From Lachnospiraceae bacterium (GTDB taxonomy: Bacteria > Bacillota > Clostridia > Lachnospirales > Lachnospiraceae), in contig WSLY01000001.1 in assembly GCA_013316825.1 (NCBI GenBank), positions 161,884-225,883 on the forward strand: a stretch of DNA of 64,000 bases, written 5' to 3'. A program made the translations under genes and the position numbers. This document shows positions 17,909-26,416 of the stretch, one piece after another. The first letter of the stretch is position 1; every line of letters starts with the position of its first letter. A model generated the notes under the pieces. That model saw only the letters and a list, made by a program, of their open reading frames with translations, was not told the origin of the DNA and searched no databases.

Positions 17909-19222
17909 ATGAACGAGGAAAAAGATTCTGTCTGCAATATAAAAAGCATGTATTTGGAAAGAGGCATTTCCGAGGAAGTTTATGCATTCGGCGAGCAAAT
18001 TCTCGCAGGGCTTGCCGCGCGGTTTCGGGCAATAGATGAAAACGCCGAATATAACCAGCTCAAGGTACTGAAAGCACTGCAGGACAATCAGGTCAGCGAG
18101 GCGTGCCTTTTGGGCACCACAGGCTATGGCTATAATGATTTGGGGCGGGATACGTTAGAGCGTGTCTATGCCGCTGTGTTCCACACGGAGGATGCACTGG
18201 TACGCCCGCAAATTACCTGCGGCACTCATGCGCTGGCACTGGCGCTTATGAGCAATCTGCGTCCGGGAGACGAATTACTCTCTCCTGTGGGAAAGCCCTA
18301 TGATACACTGGAGGAGGTTATCGGCATCAGACCGTCCAAAGGCTCTTTGCAGGAGTATGGCATAGATTACAGGCAGGTGGATCTTAATACAGACGGCAGT
18401 TTTGACTACGAGGGGATTCGCGCTGCCGTCAATGAAAAGACAAAGCTTGTGACAATACAGCGTTCCAAAGGATATCAGACGAGACCGACCCTGTCAGTCA
18501 AAAAAATCGGAGAGCTGATTGCTTTTGTGAAGTCGTTAAAACCGGACGTCATCTGCATGGTGGATAACTGTTATGGCGAGTTTGTAGAAAGACTGGAGCC
18601 TTCGGATGTGGGAGCCGATATGGTAGTCGGTTCGCTAATCAAAAATCCGGGCGGCGGGCTTGCGCCAATTGGCGGCTATATTGCCGGCAGAAAGGAATGT
18701 GTAGAAAATGCGGCGTACCGGCTGACTTCTCCGGGGCTTGGCAGGGAGGTGGGTGCATCTCTTGGCATTCTGAGCGCTTTTTATCAAGGACTGTTTCTGG
18801 CGCCCACAGTGACGGCGGGAGCGCTGAAAGGAGCTCTCTTTGCGGCGAATATCTATGAGCAATTAGGTTTTCGGGTAGTACCTGACGGCAAGGAAAGCCG
18901 GCATGATATTATACAGGCAGTGGAATTTGGTTCGCCGGAAGGCGTTATTGCTTTTTGCGAGGGCATACAGGCTGCGGCGCCCATTGACAGTCATGTGACG
19001 CCTGAGCCGTGGGATATGCCGGGATATGATTCCAAGGTGATTATGGCGGCGGGAGCTTTTGTAGCAGGCTCGTCTATCGAGCTTTCTGCGGACGGTCCGA
19101 TAAAGCCTCCTTATGCAGTATATTTTCAGGGGGGACTGACTTGGCAGCATGCCAAATTTGGTATTTTAAAATCCTTACAGCGCCTTGTTGACAAGGGAAT
19201 CGTGTCGAAATTTTTTCCATAA
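17909..19222 (+). CDS. PLP-dependent methionine gamma-lyase family protein (YnbB / aluminium-resistance type)
   Basis: A 437-residue fold-type I PLP enzyme. ATG 17909 is preceded by AAAGGAGTATT; an earlier in-frame start at 17846 has no ribosome site. Visible motifs: LGTTGYGYNDLGRDTLERVY, ITCGTHALALALMSNLRPGD, VDNCYGEFVERLEPSDVGAD, and the PLP lysine segment GSLIKNPGGGLAPIGGYIAG. This is the family often labelled aluminium resistance protein, represented by YnbB near miaA-hfq in Bacillus. The true reaction is uncertain. Being a few hundred bases downstream of miaA agrees with that conserved neighbourhood. Confidence 0.87.
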   Translation: MNEEKDSVCNIKSMYLERGISEEVYAFGEQILAGLAARFRAIDENAEYNQLKVLKALQDNQVSEACLLGTTGYGYNDLGRDTLERVYAAVFHTEDALVRPQITCGTHALALALMSNLRPGDELLSPVGKPYDTLEEVIGIRPSKGSLQEYGIDYRQVDLNTDGSFDYEGIRAAVNEKTKLVTIQRSKGYQTRPTLSVKKIGELIAFVKSLKPDVICMVDNCYGEFVERLEPSDVGADMVVGSLIKNPGGGLAPIGGYIAGRKECVENAAYRLTSPGLGREVGASLGILSAFYQGLFLAPTVTAGALKGALFAANIYEQLGFRVVPDGKESRHDIIQAVEFGSPEGVIAFCEGIQAAAPIDSHVTPEPWDMPGYDSKVIMAAGAFVAGSSIELSADGPIKPPYAVYFQGGLTWQHAKFGILKSLQRLVDKGIVSKFFP

Positions 19223-19228
19223 ATTTTG

Positions 19229-19257
19229 TATACAGAAGCGGTGAATTGTGATAGAAT
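19229..19257 (+). promoter_or_regulatory. Candidate extended -10 promoter for the radC-mre cluster
   Basis: TATACA (19229-19234), 17 bases, then TAGAAT (19252-19257) preceded by TGA, which fits an extended -10 element. It lies in the 92-base gap between the PLP enzyme and DUF4321 genes and would start transcription near 19264. Confidence 0.5.
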
Positions 19258-19314
19258 AAATTCCATATGTGAATATTATGTATCTTTACAAAAGAAAGAA
19301 GCGAGGGCAGGGTT

Positions 19315-19554
19315 TTGAAAAAGTGGAACTGGACGTTGGTGCTGTTAGTGCTAATCGGGTTTGTGATAGGCCGTTTTATTGGCACATACTTTGAAGGTAC
19401 GTGGCTAAACTATGGACAGGCTTTCGGCCTGAGCGAGCCCGTCGTACTGGATTTGGGATTTGTTCTGCTGACCTTCGGTTTGAAAATCCAGATTAATATT
19501 GCAAGTGTCATCGGCGTCATCATTTCGCTTGTTGTGTACCGCTTTATCCGGTAA
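19315..19554 (+). CDS. DUF4321 family membrane protein
   Basis: A 79-residue protein starting at TTG 19315 after GAGGGCAGGG. It has an N-terminal helix (WTLVLLVLIGFVIGRFIG), a short exposed loop, the conserved LDLGFVLLTFGLKIQIN and a second C-terminal helix IASVIGVIISLVVYRFI. This is the DUF4321 pattern: two-TM proteins of clostridia of unknown role, found near radC and mreBCD as here. A link to envelope growth is inferred only from position. Confidence 0.8.
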   Translation: MKKWNWTLVLLVLIGFVIGRFIGTYFEGTWLNYGQAFGLSEPVVLDLGFVLLTFGLKIQINIASVIGVIISLVVYRFIR

Positions 19555-19583
19555 TATTCACAGGTCATACAAAAGAGGAGTTC

Positions 19584-19625
19584 ATGCGTAAAAGAAGGCT
19601 TTTGTGCAGGAAGGAATACGTATGA
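19584..19625 (+). CDS. Possible 13-codon leader ORF overlapping the radC start
   Basis: ATG 19584 opens a 13-residue, very basic peptide (MRKRRLLCRKEYV) preceded by AAGAGGAG. Its TGA overlaps the radC ATG in an ATGA quartet. This is the geometry of a translationally coupled leader peptide. The SD spacing of three bases is short and there is no evidence of expression, so it could be chance. Confidence 0.35.
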   Translation: MRKRRLLCRKEYV

Positions 19626-20323
19626 ACAAAAAAAGGCAGGAACAAAAGGAAAATCAGGTACACCTGCGCCCCTATGAGAAATTTATGCAGTTTGGGGCGG
19701 AAAATCTGACAGAATGTGAGCTTTTGGCGGTTTTATTAAGAACCGGAAGCCGCGAGGAAGGGGTGGAAGCGCTTGCCGCCCATATTCTGAACATTGCAGC
19801 GAACGGCAGACAGGGGCTTCCCGGGCTGCACAGGCTGAGTCTGGAACAGCTTCTTCGTATCAAAGGCATCGGAAAGGTAAAGGCAATCCAGATTAAATGC
19901 ATTGCCGAGCTTTGTACCCGCATGGCGAGGGCGAAGGCAGGAGAGTGCCTTACCTTTGAGAGATCAGGTTCGGTGGCGGCGTATTATATGGAGACACTGC
20001 GGCATAAAAGCAGGGAATGCGTGTATCTTCTGATGCTGGATACCAAGGGACACCTTATCAGGGAGACAGAGCTTTCAAGAGGAACGGTCAAATCCTCTCT
20101 TTTGTCACCGCGGGAGGTATTTGTGGAAGCGCTCAGGTCAGAAGCCGTCCATATCATTCTGATACATAATCATCCAAGCGGGGACCCGGCTCCCAGCAAG
20201 GAGGATATGTCAGTGACGAAGTCCATTTACGAAATGGGCATGAAACTGGATATTCCGCTTATAGACCATATTATAATCGGAGATAACAAATATATCAGCT
20301 TCAAAGAACAAGGTTACCTGTAG
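19622..20323 (+). CDS. radC: RadC family protein (JAB/MPN domain)
   Basis: A 233-residue protein from ATG 19622, with AGGAAGG upstream; an in-frame GTG at 19604 is less likely. The N-terminal helix-hairpin-helix part contains LLRIKGIGKVKAIQIK. The C-terminal JAB1/MPN metalloprotease-like domain has VYLLMLDTKGHLIRE and the zinc motif HNHPSGDPAPSKED. RadC is widespread, but the original DNA-repair role was withdrawn and its biochemical function is unsettled. It is directly upstream of mreB, a common order in Firmicutes. Confidence 0.93.
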   Translation: MNKKRQEQKENQVHLRPYEKFMQFGAENLTECELLAVLLRTGSREEGVEALAAHILNIAANGRQGLPGLHRLSLEQLLRIKGIGKVKAIQIKCIAELCTRMARAKAGECLTFERSGSVAAYYMETLRHKSRECVYLLMLDTKGHLIRETELSRGTVKSSLLSPREVFVEALRSEAVHIILIHNHPSGDPAPSKEDMSVTKSIYEMGMKLDIPLIDHIIIGDNKYISFKEQGYL

Positions 20324-20338
20324 AAAGGGGTTATTCAT

Positions 20339-21349
20339 TTGGCAAACAATGCATTCGGTATCGATTTGGGTACCAACAATATTAAAATTTACAGCAGGAA
20401 CGACGACAGCGTCATGGTAGAAAAAAATATGATTGCCGTCGAAAACAAGAACACGATTTTTGCGTACGGTAACTCTGCTTTTGAAATGTATGAGAAAGCG
20501 CCCGTTAATATTCATATTTCTTATCCGCTTTGCAACGGCGTGATTGCAGATATCAAAAATATGGAAACGCTGGTGCGCTACTTTTTGAGCGATTTGATGA
20601 AAGGCAATGTGCGTCCCGCAGACTATTACATCGCGGTTCCAACGGATGTGACGGAGGTTGAAAAAAGAGCCTTTTATGATTTGATTCGGGATGCCAATGT
20701 CAAGGCGCGAAAAATTATGGTGGTGGAAAAAGCGGTTGCAGACGGTCTTGGCATGGATATTGACGTTAAGAACTCACAGGGCGTGCTTGTGGTAAACGTC
20801 GGGTATGACACAACGGAAATCTCCATACTTTCGCTGGGAGGCATTGTGTTAAGCCGTCTGATTAAGGTCGGCGGACTGAAATTTGACGAGGCGATAAAAA
20901 ATGCCGTCAGAAGAGAATTTTCTCTGATTATTGGCGGAAAAACTTCCGAGAATGTCAAAATAGCGCTCAAATCCTTGGAGGAAGAAGGCAATGGCGCCGT
21001 GGTGTATGGGCGTGATATTGTCACAGGCCTTCCGGTGGAACGGGAAATTCCTACTTCGCTGGTCAATGAATCCTTGGAGGAAAATTTCAATACCATTATT
21101 GATAACGTAAAGGTAATTTTGGAGAGAACGCCGCCTGAGCTTGCTGCGGATATTTACCGGCATGGGGTTTACCTGACCGGCGGCGCTTCACAGGTGAGCC
21201 ATCTGGGAGAACAGATTGCAAACGGCACGGGACTGAAGGTGAATGTATCGGAAAATCCTTTGGAAAGCGTGGTTATGGGACTCTCCAAAATTATAAAGGA
21301 TGAAAACTATAAAACCGTAGCATATGCCATTGAAGGAATGAGTAAATGA
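20339..21349 (+). CDS. mreB: MreB-like actin homologue with altered phosphate-2 loop
   Basis: A 336-residue actin-fold protein, TTG start at 20339 after AAAGGGG. Phosphate-1 is IDLGTNNIKIY (residues 8-18), close to the canonical IDLGTANTLVY. The catalytic-Glu segment reads VVEKAVADGLG (Glu130) where MreB normally has EEPxAAAIG. The phosphate-2 loop reads VVNVGYDTTE (151-160) where MreB has VVDIGGGTTE, so the metal-associated Asp is Asn153. The rest is MreB-like (SLGGIVLSRLIKVGG, LERTPPELAADIYRHG, LTGGAS). It probably still polymerises under the membrane and guides PBP2/RodA, but ATP turnover may be weak. mreC overlaps its stop. Confidence 0.88.
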   Translation: MANNAFGIDLGTNNIKIYSRNDDSVMVEKNMIAVENKNTIFAYGNSAFEMYEKAPVNIHISYPLCNGVIADIKNMETLVRYFLSDLMKGNVRPADYYIAVPTDVTEVEKRAFYDLIRDANVKARKIMVVEKAVADGLGMDIDVKNSQGVLVVNVGYDTTEISILSLGGIVLSRLIKVGGLKFDEAIKNAVRREFSLIIGGKTSENVKIALKSLEEEGNGAVVYGRDIVTGLPVEREIPTSLVNESLEENFNTIIDNVKVILERTPPELAADIYRHGVYLTGGASQVSHLGEQIANGTGLKVNVSENPLESVVMGLSKIIKDENYKTVAYAIEGMSK

Positions 21350-22224
21350 GCCCGATAATCAAGAAAAAAGGGGAGAGATTTACGATACCGGGTAAATATC
21401 TCCTTTTTATTTTAACGGTTCTGTGTACCGTTATGATGCTGATTACCCTCAGCACGGATATTTTTAACAAACCGCTGAATACAGTGGTCGGATATGTGAT
21501 TGTTCCGTTTCAGAAAGGTTTAAGCAGCGCGGGAAGCTGGCTGTCGGCCCGCTCCGATGAACTGGTGCAGATTAGGGCGCTTCTGGAGGAAAATGAAGCG
21601 CTTAAACGGCAGGTGACGGAGCTCACGCTGGAAAACACCCAGCTACAGCAGGGATGGTATGAATTAAATACGCTCCGCGAGCTGTATAAGCTGGACGGTA
21701 AGTATGAAGAATATGAAAAAATCGGGGCGCGGATTATCGCAAGGGATACCGGCAACTGGTATCATTCCTTTACCATCGACAAAGGGGAGGAGGACGGGCT
21801 CGCCGTGGATATGAATGTGATTGCAGGCGGAGAGAACGGCGGACTTGTCGGACGAATTGTGTCGGTCGGTCCCAACTGGGCAAAGGTTACCTCCATTATT
21901 TCAGATAATTCCAACGTAGGCGGGCAAATGCTGGCAACCGGCGATATGTTGATTGTCTCCGGTGATTTAGAGATGATGCAGAATGGCATGATTCGCTTTT
22001 CACAGCTTTTGGACAGCGCCGGCGTGGTGGTAACGGGGGATAAAATTGTAACCTCGGATATCAGTGATAAATACCTGCCCGGTATTTTGATTGGCTACAT
22101 AGGTGAAATCAATCTGGATTCCAATAAGCTGACAAAGTCAGGTTCCGTGACTCCTGCCGTGGATTTTGAACATTTGGATGAAGTGCTGGTGATTCTCCAG
22201 TTGAAACAAACCGTGTCGGAATAA
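21346..22224 (+). CDS. mreC: Rod shape-determining protein MreC
   Basis: A 292-residue bitopic protein. A short cytoplasmic tail and one TM helix (YLLFILTVLCTVMMLITL) are followed by a coiled coil around residues 75-110 (LVQIRALLEENEALKRQVTE). The two beta-barrel domains of MreC carry the conserved IIARDTGNWYHSFTIDKGEE, GLVGRIVSVGPNWAKVTSI and IVTSDISDKYLPGILIGYI. It connects cytoplasmic MreB to PBP2 outside. ATG overlaps the mreB stop (ATGA), and mreD follows at once. Confidence 0.95.
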   Translation: MSPIIKKKGERFTIPGKYLLFILTVLCTVMMLITLSTDIFNKPLNTVVGYVIVPFQKGLSSAGSWLSARSDELVQIRALLEENEALKRQVTELTLENTQLQQGWYELNTLRELYKLDGKYEEYEKIGARIIARDTGNWYHSFTIDKGEEDGLAVDMNVIAGGENGGLVGRIVSVGPNWAKVTSIISDNSNVGGQMLATGDMLIVSGDLEMMQNGMIRFSQLLDSAGVVVTGDKIVTSDISDKYLPGILIGYIGEINLDSNKLTKSGSVTPAVDFEHLDEVLVILQLKQTVSE

Positions 22225-22237
22225 GAAGGGATAGCGA

Positions 22238-22756
22238 TTGAGACGTAAAATTACAGTAGGATTCTTAATATGGATTTGCTTTCTCCTGCAGAGCACTGTT
22301 TTTCAAGGCATTGCGTTCAATGGCATTGTGCCCAATCTGCTGATTGTGCTTACGGCTTCCTTTGGCTTTATGCGGGGGGAAAAAGAAGGGCTGTTAATCG
22401 GTTTTTTCTGCGGTTTACTCTGTGATATTTATTTTGGGGACGTAATCGGGTTTTATTCTCTGGTTATGATGTATATCGGCTTTTTAAACGGCAAATTTTC
22501 AAGCGGCTTTTATCCGGAAGATATCAAGCTTCCGCTGGCATTGATTGTCGTGAGCGATTTGTCCTACAGTATTATATGTTACATATGCATGTTTCTGCTT
22601 CGCGGAAGGCTGGATTTTTCTTATTTTTTTCTCCATGTCATCTTGCCGGAAGCGGTATATACAACGATAGTGACTCTCCTTTTGTATCCGTGTATTCTGT
22701 TTGTCAATGTACGGTTGGAGAATAGAGAAAAAAGAGGTGCTCAGAAATTTGTTTGA
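22238..22756 (+). CDS. mreD: Rod shape-determining protein MreD
   Basis: A 172-residue integral membrane protein with about five to six hydrophobic segments, starting at TTG 22238 after AGAAGGG. Typical MreD features are the N-terminal FLLQSTVFQGIAFNGIVPNL, GLLIGFFCGLLCDIYFGDVI and IGFLNGKF. It works with MreC in the elongation complex. The end overlaps the PBP2 start by eight bases. Confidence 0.92.
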   Translation: MRRKITVGFLIWICFLLQSTVFQGIAFNGIVPNLLIVLTASFGFMRGEKEGLLIGFFCGLLCDIYFGDVIGFYSLVMMYIGFLNGKFSSGFYPEDIKLPLALIVVSDLSYSIICYICMFLLRGRLDFSYFFLHVILPEAVYTTIVTLLLYPCILFVNVRLENREKRGAQKFV

Positions 22757-25634
22757 GAGAATTAAGGAACGCGTTATTGTGATATTGACAAGCCGCCTGA
22801 CCGTTATGGTACTGGTTGTTCTTGCAATGAGCGGCATTCTTGCATACCGCTTATTCAATCTGCAGATTGTCAGAGGCGCGGAATTTTTGGAAGATTTTAT
22901 TCTGCAGAGCAAGAAAACAAGAGAGGTCGCAGCGGCGAGAGGCAATATTTATGACAGAAACGGAGAGCTTCTGGCATATAATGAGCTTGCTTATTCTGTG
23001 AAAATAGAAGATGTCTACGAAACCGGAAGAAATAAAAACCGGCTTTTAAACACCAATATCTACAAATTAATTAAGCTGATTGAAAAAAACGGGGATGACG
23101 TCATTACGGACTTTGGCATTGTTCTGGATGAAAATGGGGAATTTGCGTTCAATATGACTACCGATTCCCGAAGGCTGCGCTTTTTGGCTGATGTCTACGG
23201 GGAGAGCTATGTACAGGATTTGTCTCTGGAACAGCAGACCGCAACGCCGGACGAAGTTATAGAAGAGCTGGGACAGCGTTACGCCATCGGCGCATATGAA
23301 GACCCCGATGACAGCAAAAGCAAATTTCTTGTAGGGGAAGGCTATACCAAAGATGAATTGCTGAAAATGATAACCATCCGCTACGCCATGAGCCAGACGG
23401 CATTTCAGAAATACATAGGAACCACTGTGGCAAAAGATATCAGCGAAGAGACAAGGGTTGTGATTATGGAAAACCTGTCCGAGCTTGACGGCGTATCCAT
23501 AGAGGAGGATCATGTCAGGCGGTATGTGGACAGCATCTATTTCTCGCAGATTATCGGCTACACCGGTAAAATTACTTCAGAAGAACTGGAAAACCTGAAC
23601 AATCAGGACTTGGAAGCGGGAGGAGACGGCACCCGTTATTCTATCAACGACATTGTCGGCATATCCGGCATAGAATCCTTCATGGAATCCGAGCTGCAGG
23701 GAATCAAAGGAATCGAGACAGTTTATGTCAACAACACCGGCAAGGTTATCAGCATTGACGAGGATGAGTCATGGGAACCTGTCGCGGGCAATGATGTTTA
23801 TCTGACAATAGATAAAGAGCTGCAGATTGCTTCCTATAAGATTCTGGAGCAGAAGATTGCGGGGATTCTGTTGGAAAAAATCCGAAATACAAAAGAATAC
23901 ACCGGCAATTCCAATTCCAGCAAAGAGCTGTATATTCCGATTTATGATGTATATTTTGCACTGTTTGATAACAGCGTGATTGACTTAAAACATATGGCGG
24001 CGCCGGAAGCCGGTGAATATGAAGCGTATGTTTACGAGCAGTATCTTGCATATCGTGAAACAGTGTATCATACGCTGTTGGCAGAGCTGACGGAAGAAAA
24101 AACGCCATACAACAAATTAAACAAAGAATATCAGGTGTACGAGAGCAATATTGTGGATTATCTCTTAAGACGGGGTGTACTGGACGAAAGTCTGATTGAC
24201 ACAGCGGATACAACTTATATAGCATGGAAGACAGAAGAGACTATCAGCCTTTACGAGTATCTGCACTACGCCATTGCTATGGGCTGGGTGGATGTCAGCA
24301 AGCTTGATTTGGACAGCAGGTATGCGGACACGGAGGAAATTTATCAGAAGGTGGTTGACAGTATTTTTCTGATACTGGACAACACCAGCGACTATCAGAA
24401 AAAGCTTTTCAAGTATATGTTGAAAAGAGACGTGATAAACGGCAAGGATGTCTGCTTTATTTTGTGCGAGCAGGGAAAGGTAGAGATTGCGGAGCAGGAC
24501 GTGACGCTGCTATACAATGGGAAATTGTCTGCTTATGATTTTATAAAAAACCGTATCAGCAATCTGGATATCACGCCGGCGCAGCTTGCGCTGGACCCCT
24601 GTAATGGTTCTGTAGTTATTACGGATGTGAATACCGGAGATGTGCTGGCACTGGTTTCTTATCCCAGCTATGACAACAACCGGATGGCAAATTCCGTGGA
24701 TGCAGAATATTTTGCACAGCTTCAGGCTGACCATTCCAATCCGTTATTAAATTACGCAACCCAGTATAAGTCGGCGCCCGGCTCCACTTTCAAGATGGTT
24801 TCGGCAACGGCGGGACTGATGGAAGGTTTTATTAATTTACGGACTTCTGTTGTCTGTACCGGAAGTTTTACGACGGTAACGCCGCCTCCTAGATGCTGGA
24901 CTTATCCGGGAGCGCATGGCTCCCTGAACGTAACCGGTGCTATCCGCAATTCCTGCAATGTCTTCTTTTATCAGCTAGGCTATGACATGAGCTGTGTCAA
25001 TGGCGCTTATCATGCGGAGGACGGTCTGGAAATACTGGCACAGTATGCGGATATGTATGGACTGACAGAGCGCTCCGGCGTGGAGATTTCAGAATATGCG
25101 CCCGATGTCTCAGATGAATTGCCCATACAGTCGGCTATCGGACAGGGCAGCAACAGTTTTACCACTGTCGGTCTGGCGCGTTATGTGACAACGGTAGCAA
25201 ACAGCGGCACCTGTTACAATCTTACACTGTTAGACAAGGTAATGAGTCCTGACGGGGATGTTATTGTGGAGTATGAACCGGACATCCGCAATACCATAGA
25301 CTTGCCTGAGGAGTACTGGAATGCCATCCACACCGGCATGCGGGGCGTGGTGGAAAATATGTCCTATTATACGGACCTCGGCATGGCGGTTGCAGGCAAA
25401 ACAGGTACAGCGCAGGAAAATACAAGCAGGGCAAATCACGCACTGTTTGTAGGCTATGCTCCCTATGAAAATCCGGAGATTGCCATTGCAACCCGTATTG
25501 CGTTCGGTTACGCTTCCGGTTTTTCAGCGCAGACCAGCCGCGACATTATCAAATATTATTATAATCTGGCAGATGAAGAAGAAATCATAACAGGCGAGGC
25601 AGATGACGTAGAGCATGTAACTTATGGCGATTAG
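22749..25634 (+). CDS. mrdA: Penicillin-binding protein 2 (class B transpeptidase) with a large insertion
   Basis: Membrane-anchored D,D-transpeptidase of the elongation machinery, 961 residues from TTG 22749 (MFERIKERVIVIL); GTG 22737 is an alternative. One TM helix near residues 14-34, then the dimerisation domain (AAARGNIYDRNGELLAYN). The catalytic triad is Ser679 in GSTFKM, SCN in RNSCNVFFYQLG, and KTG in AVAGKTGTAQ. Between DKELQIASYKILEQKI (about 352-368) and GSVVITDVNTGDVLALVS (about 618) lies a mostly acidic, helical-looking insertion of about 250 residues, so the protein is far longer than the roughly 630-residue E. coli PBP2. Partners MreCD lie upstream and RodA downstream. Confidence 0.94.
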   Translation: MFERIKERVIVILTSRLTVMVLVVLAMSGILAYRLFNLQIVRGAEFLEDFILQSKKTREVAAARGNIYDRNGELLAYNELAYSVKIEDVYETGRNKNRLLNTNIYKLIKLIEKNGDDVITDFGIVLDENGEFAFNMTTDSRRLRFLADVYGESYVQDLSLEQQTATPDEVIEELGQRYAIGAYEDPDDSKSKFLVGEGYTKDELLKMITIRYAMSQTAFQKYIGTTVAKDISEETRVVIMENLSELDGVSIEEDHVRRYVDSIYFSQIIGYTGKITSEELENLNNQDLEAGGDGTRYSINDIVGISGIESFMESELQGIKGIETVYVNNTGKVISIDEDESWEPVAGNDVYLTIDKELQIASYKILEQKIAGILLEKIRNTKEYTGNSNSSKELYIPIYDVYFALFDNSVIDLKHMAAPEAGEYEAYVYEQYLAYRETVYHTLLAELTEEKTPYNKLNKEYQVYESNIVDYLLRRGVLDESLIDTADTTYIAWKTEETISLYEYLHYAIAMGWVDVSKLDLDSRYADTEEIYQKVVDSIFLILDNTSDYQKKLFKYMLKRDVINGKDVCFILCEQGKVEIAEQDVTLLYNGKLSAYDFIKNRISNLDITPAQLALDPCNGSVVITDVNTGDVLALVSYPSYDNNRMANSVDAEYFAQLQADHSNPLLNYATQYKSAPGSTFKMVSATAGLMEGFINLRTSVVCTGSFTTVTPPPRCWTYPGAHGSLNVTGAIRNSCNVFFYQLGYDMSCVNGAYHAEDGLEILAQYADMYGLTERSGVEISEYAPDVSDELPIQSAIGQGSNSFTTVGLARYVTTVANSGTCYNLTLLDKVMSPDGDVIVEYEPDIRNTIDLPEEYWNAIHTGMRGVVENMSYYTDLGMAVAGKTGTAQENTSRANHALFVGYAPYENPEIAIATRIAFGYASGFSAQTSRDIIKYYYNLADEEEIITGEADDVEHVTYGD

Positions 25635-25669
25635 CCACGCCCAATTTTGTAAAGAGGAGAGGAGAATAC

Positions 25670-26338
25670 ATGAAGGATGCGGTCGTAATCAAGAGCTACC
25701 ATAACGGTATCTCCCTGCTGTTAAATTCGGAAATTTCGTTTGAAGATCTGCTCTCTGAGCTGGCATTTAAATTTACGGAATCCAAAGCATTTTTTGGTGA
25801 TGCCAGAATGGCGCTCTCGATAGAGGGCAGGACCTTAAACAATGCCGAACAGCTTCAGATAATTGAAACCATACGGCAATGCAGTAATTTAAACATTATC
25901 TGTATTGTGGGAAAGGACGAGCAGACCGAACAGCATTTTATTAAAGCGCTGGAAAAAGTGGACAGGCATTTTTCCCATGAAGATGCCGGACAGTTTTATA
26001 AGGGCACACTGAAAAATAATCAGGTGCTGGAAACCGAGTCTAGTATTGTGGTGCTGGGGGATGTGTATCCCGGCTCGGCTGTGATTTCCGCTCATAATAT
26101 CATCGTGCTTGGCGGGCTTTATGGAGAAGCCTACGCCGGCGGCAACGGTGAGGCAGGACACTACGTAGTAGCGCTTGAAATGGCGCCGGAAAGATTAAAA
26201 ATCGGCGATTTCAAATATAAAAGCTCTAAACCGGCAAAATGGGGCATCAAACCCAAGGTACAGCCGCAGATAGCCTATATCAAAAATGACAGGTTAGTTC
26301 TGGAATCCCTTACAAAAGAATTACTGAGTGCTTTTTAG
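25670..26338 (+). CDS. minC: Septum site-determining protein MinC
   Basis: FtsZ antagonist of 222 residues. The N-terminal domain starts VVIKSYHNGISLLLNSEISF. The C-terminal beta-helix domain has SSIVVLGDVYPGSAVISAHN, IIVLGGLYGEAYAGGNGE and IGDFKYKSSKPAKWGIKP, where the R-x-x-x-G dimer surface normally lies. It is recruited to poles by MinD. The start follows GAGGAGAGGAG, 35 bases after the PBP2 stop. Confidence 0.94.
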   Translation: MKDAVVIKSYHNGISLLLNSEISFEDLLSELAFKFTESKAFFGDARMALSIEGRTLNNAEQLQIIETIRQCSNLNIICIVGKDEQTEQHFIKALEKVDRHFSHEDAGQFYKGTLKNNQVLETESSIVVLGDVYPGSAVISAHNIIVLGGLYGEAYAGGNGEAGHYVVALEMAPERLKIGDFKYKSSKPAKWGIKPKVQPQIAYIKNDRLVLESLTKELLSAF

Positions 26339-26416
26339 CCGGTCCTTTAAGGGAATGGCTTGAGTACTGGTGGACGAAGAAATTATTTTACGCCGGATAC
26401 GGCAAAAGGAGGCAGT

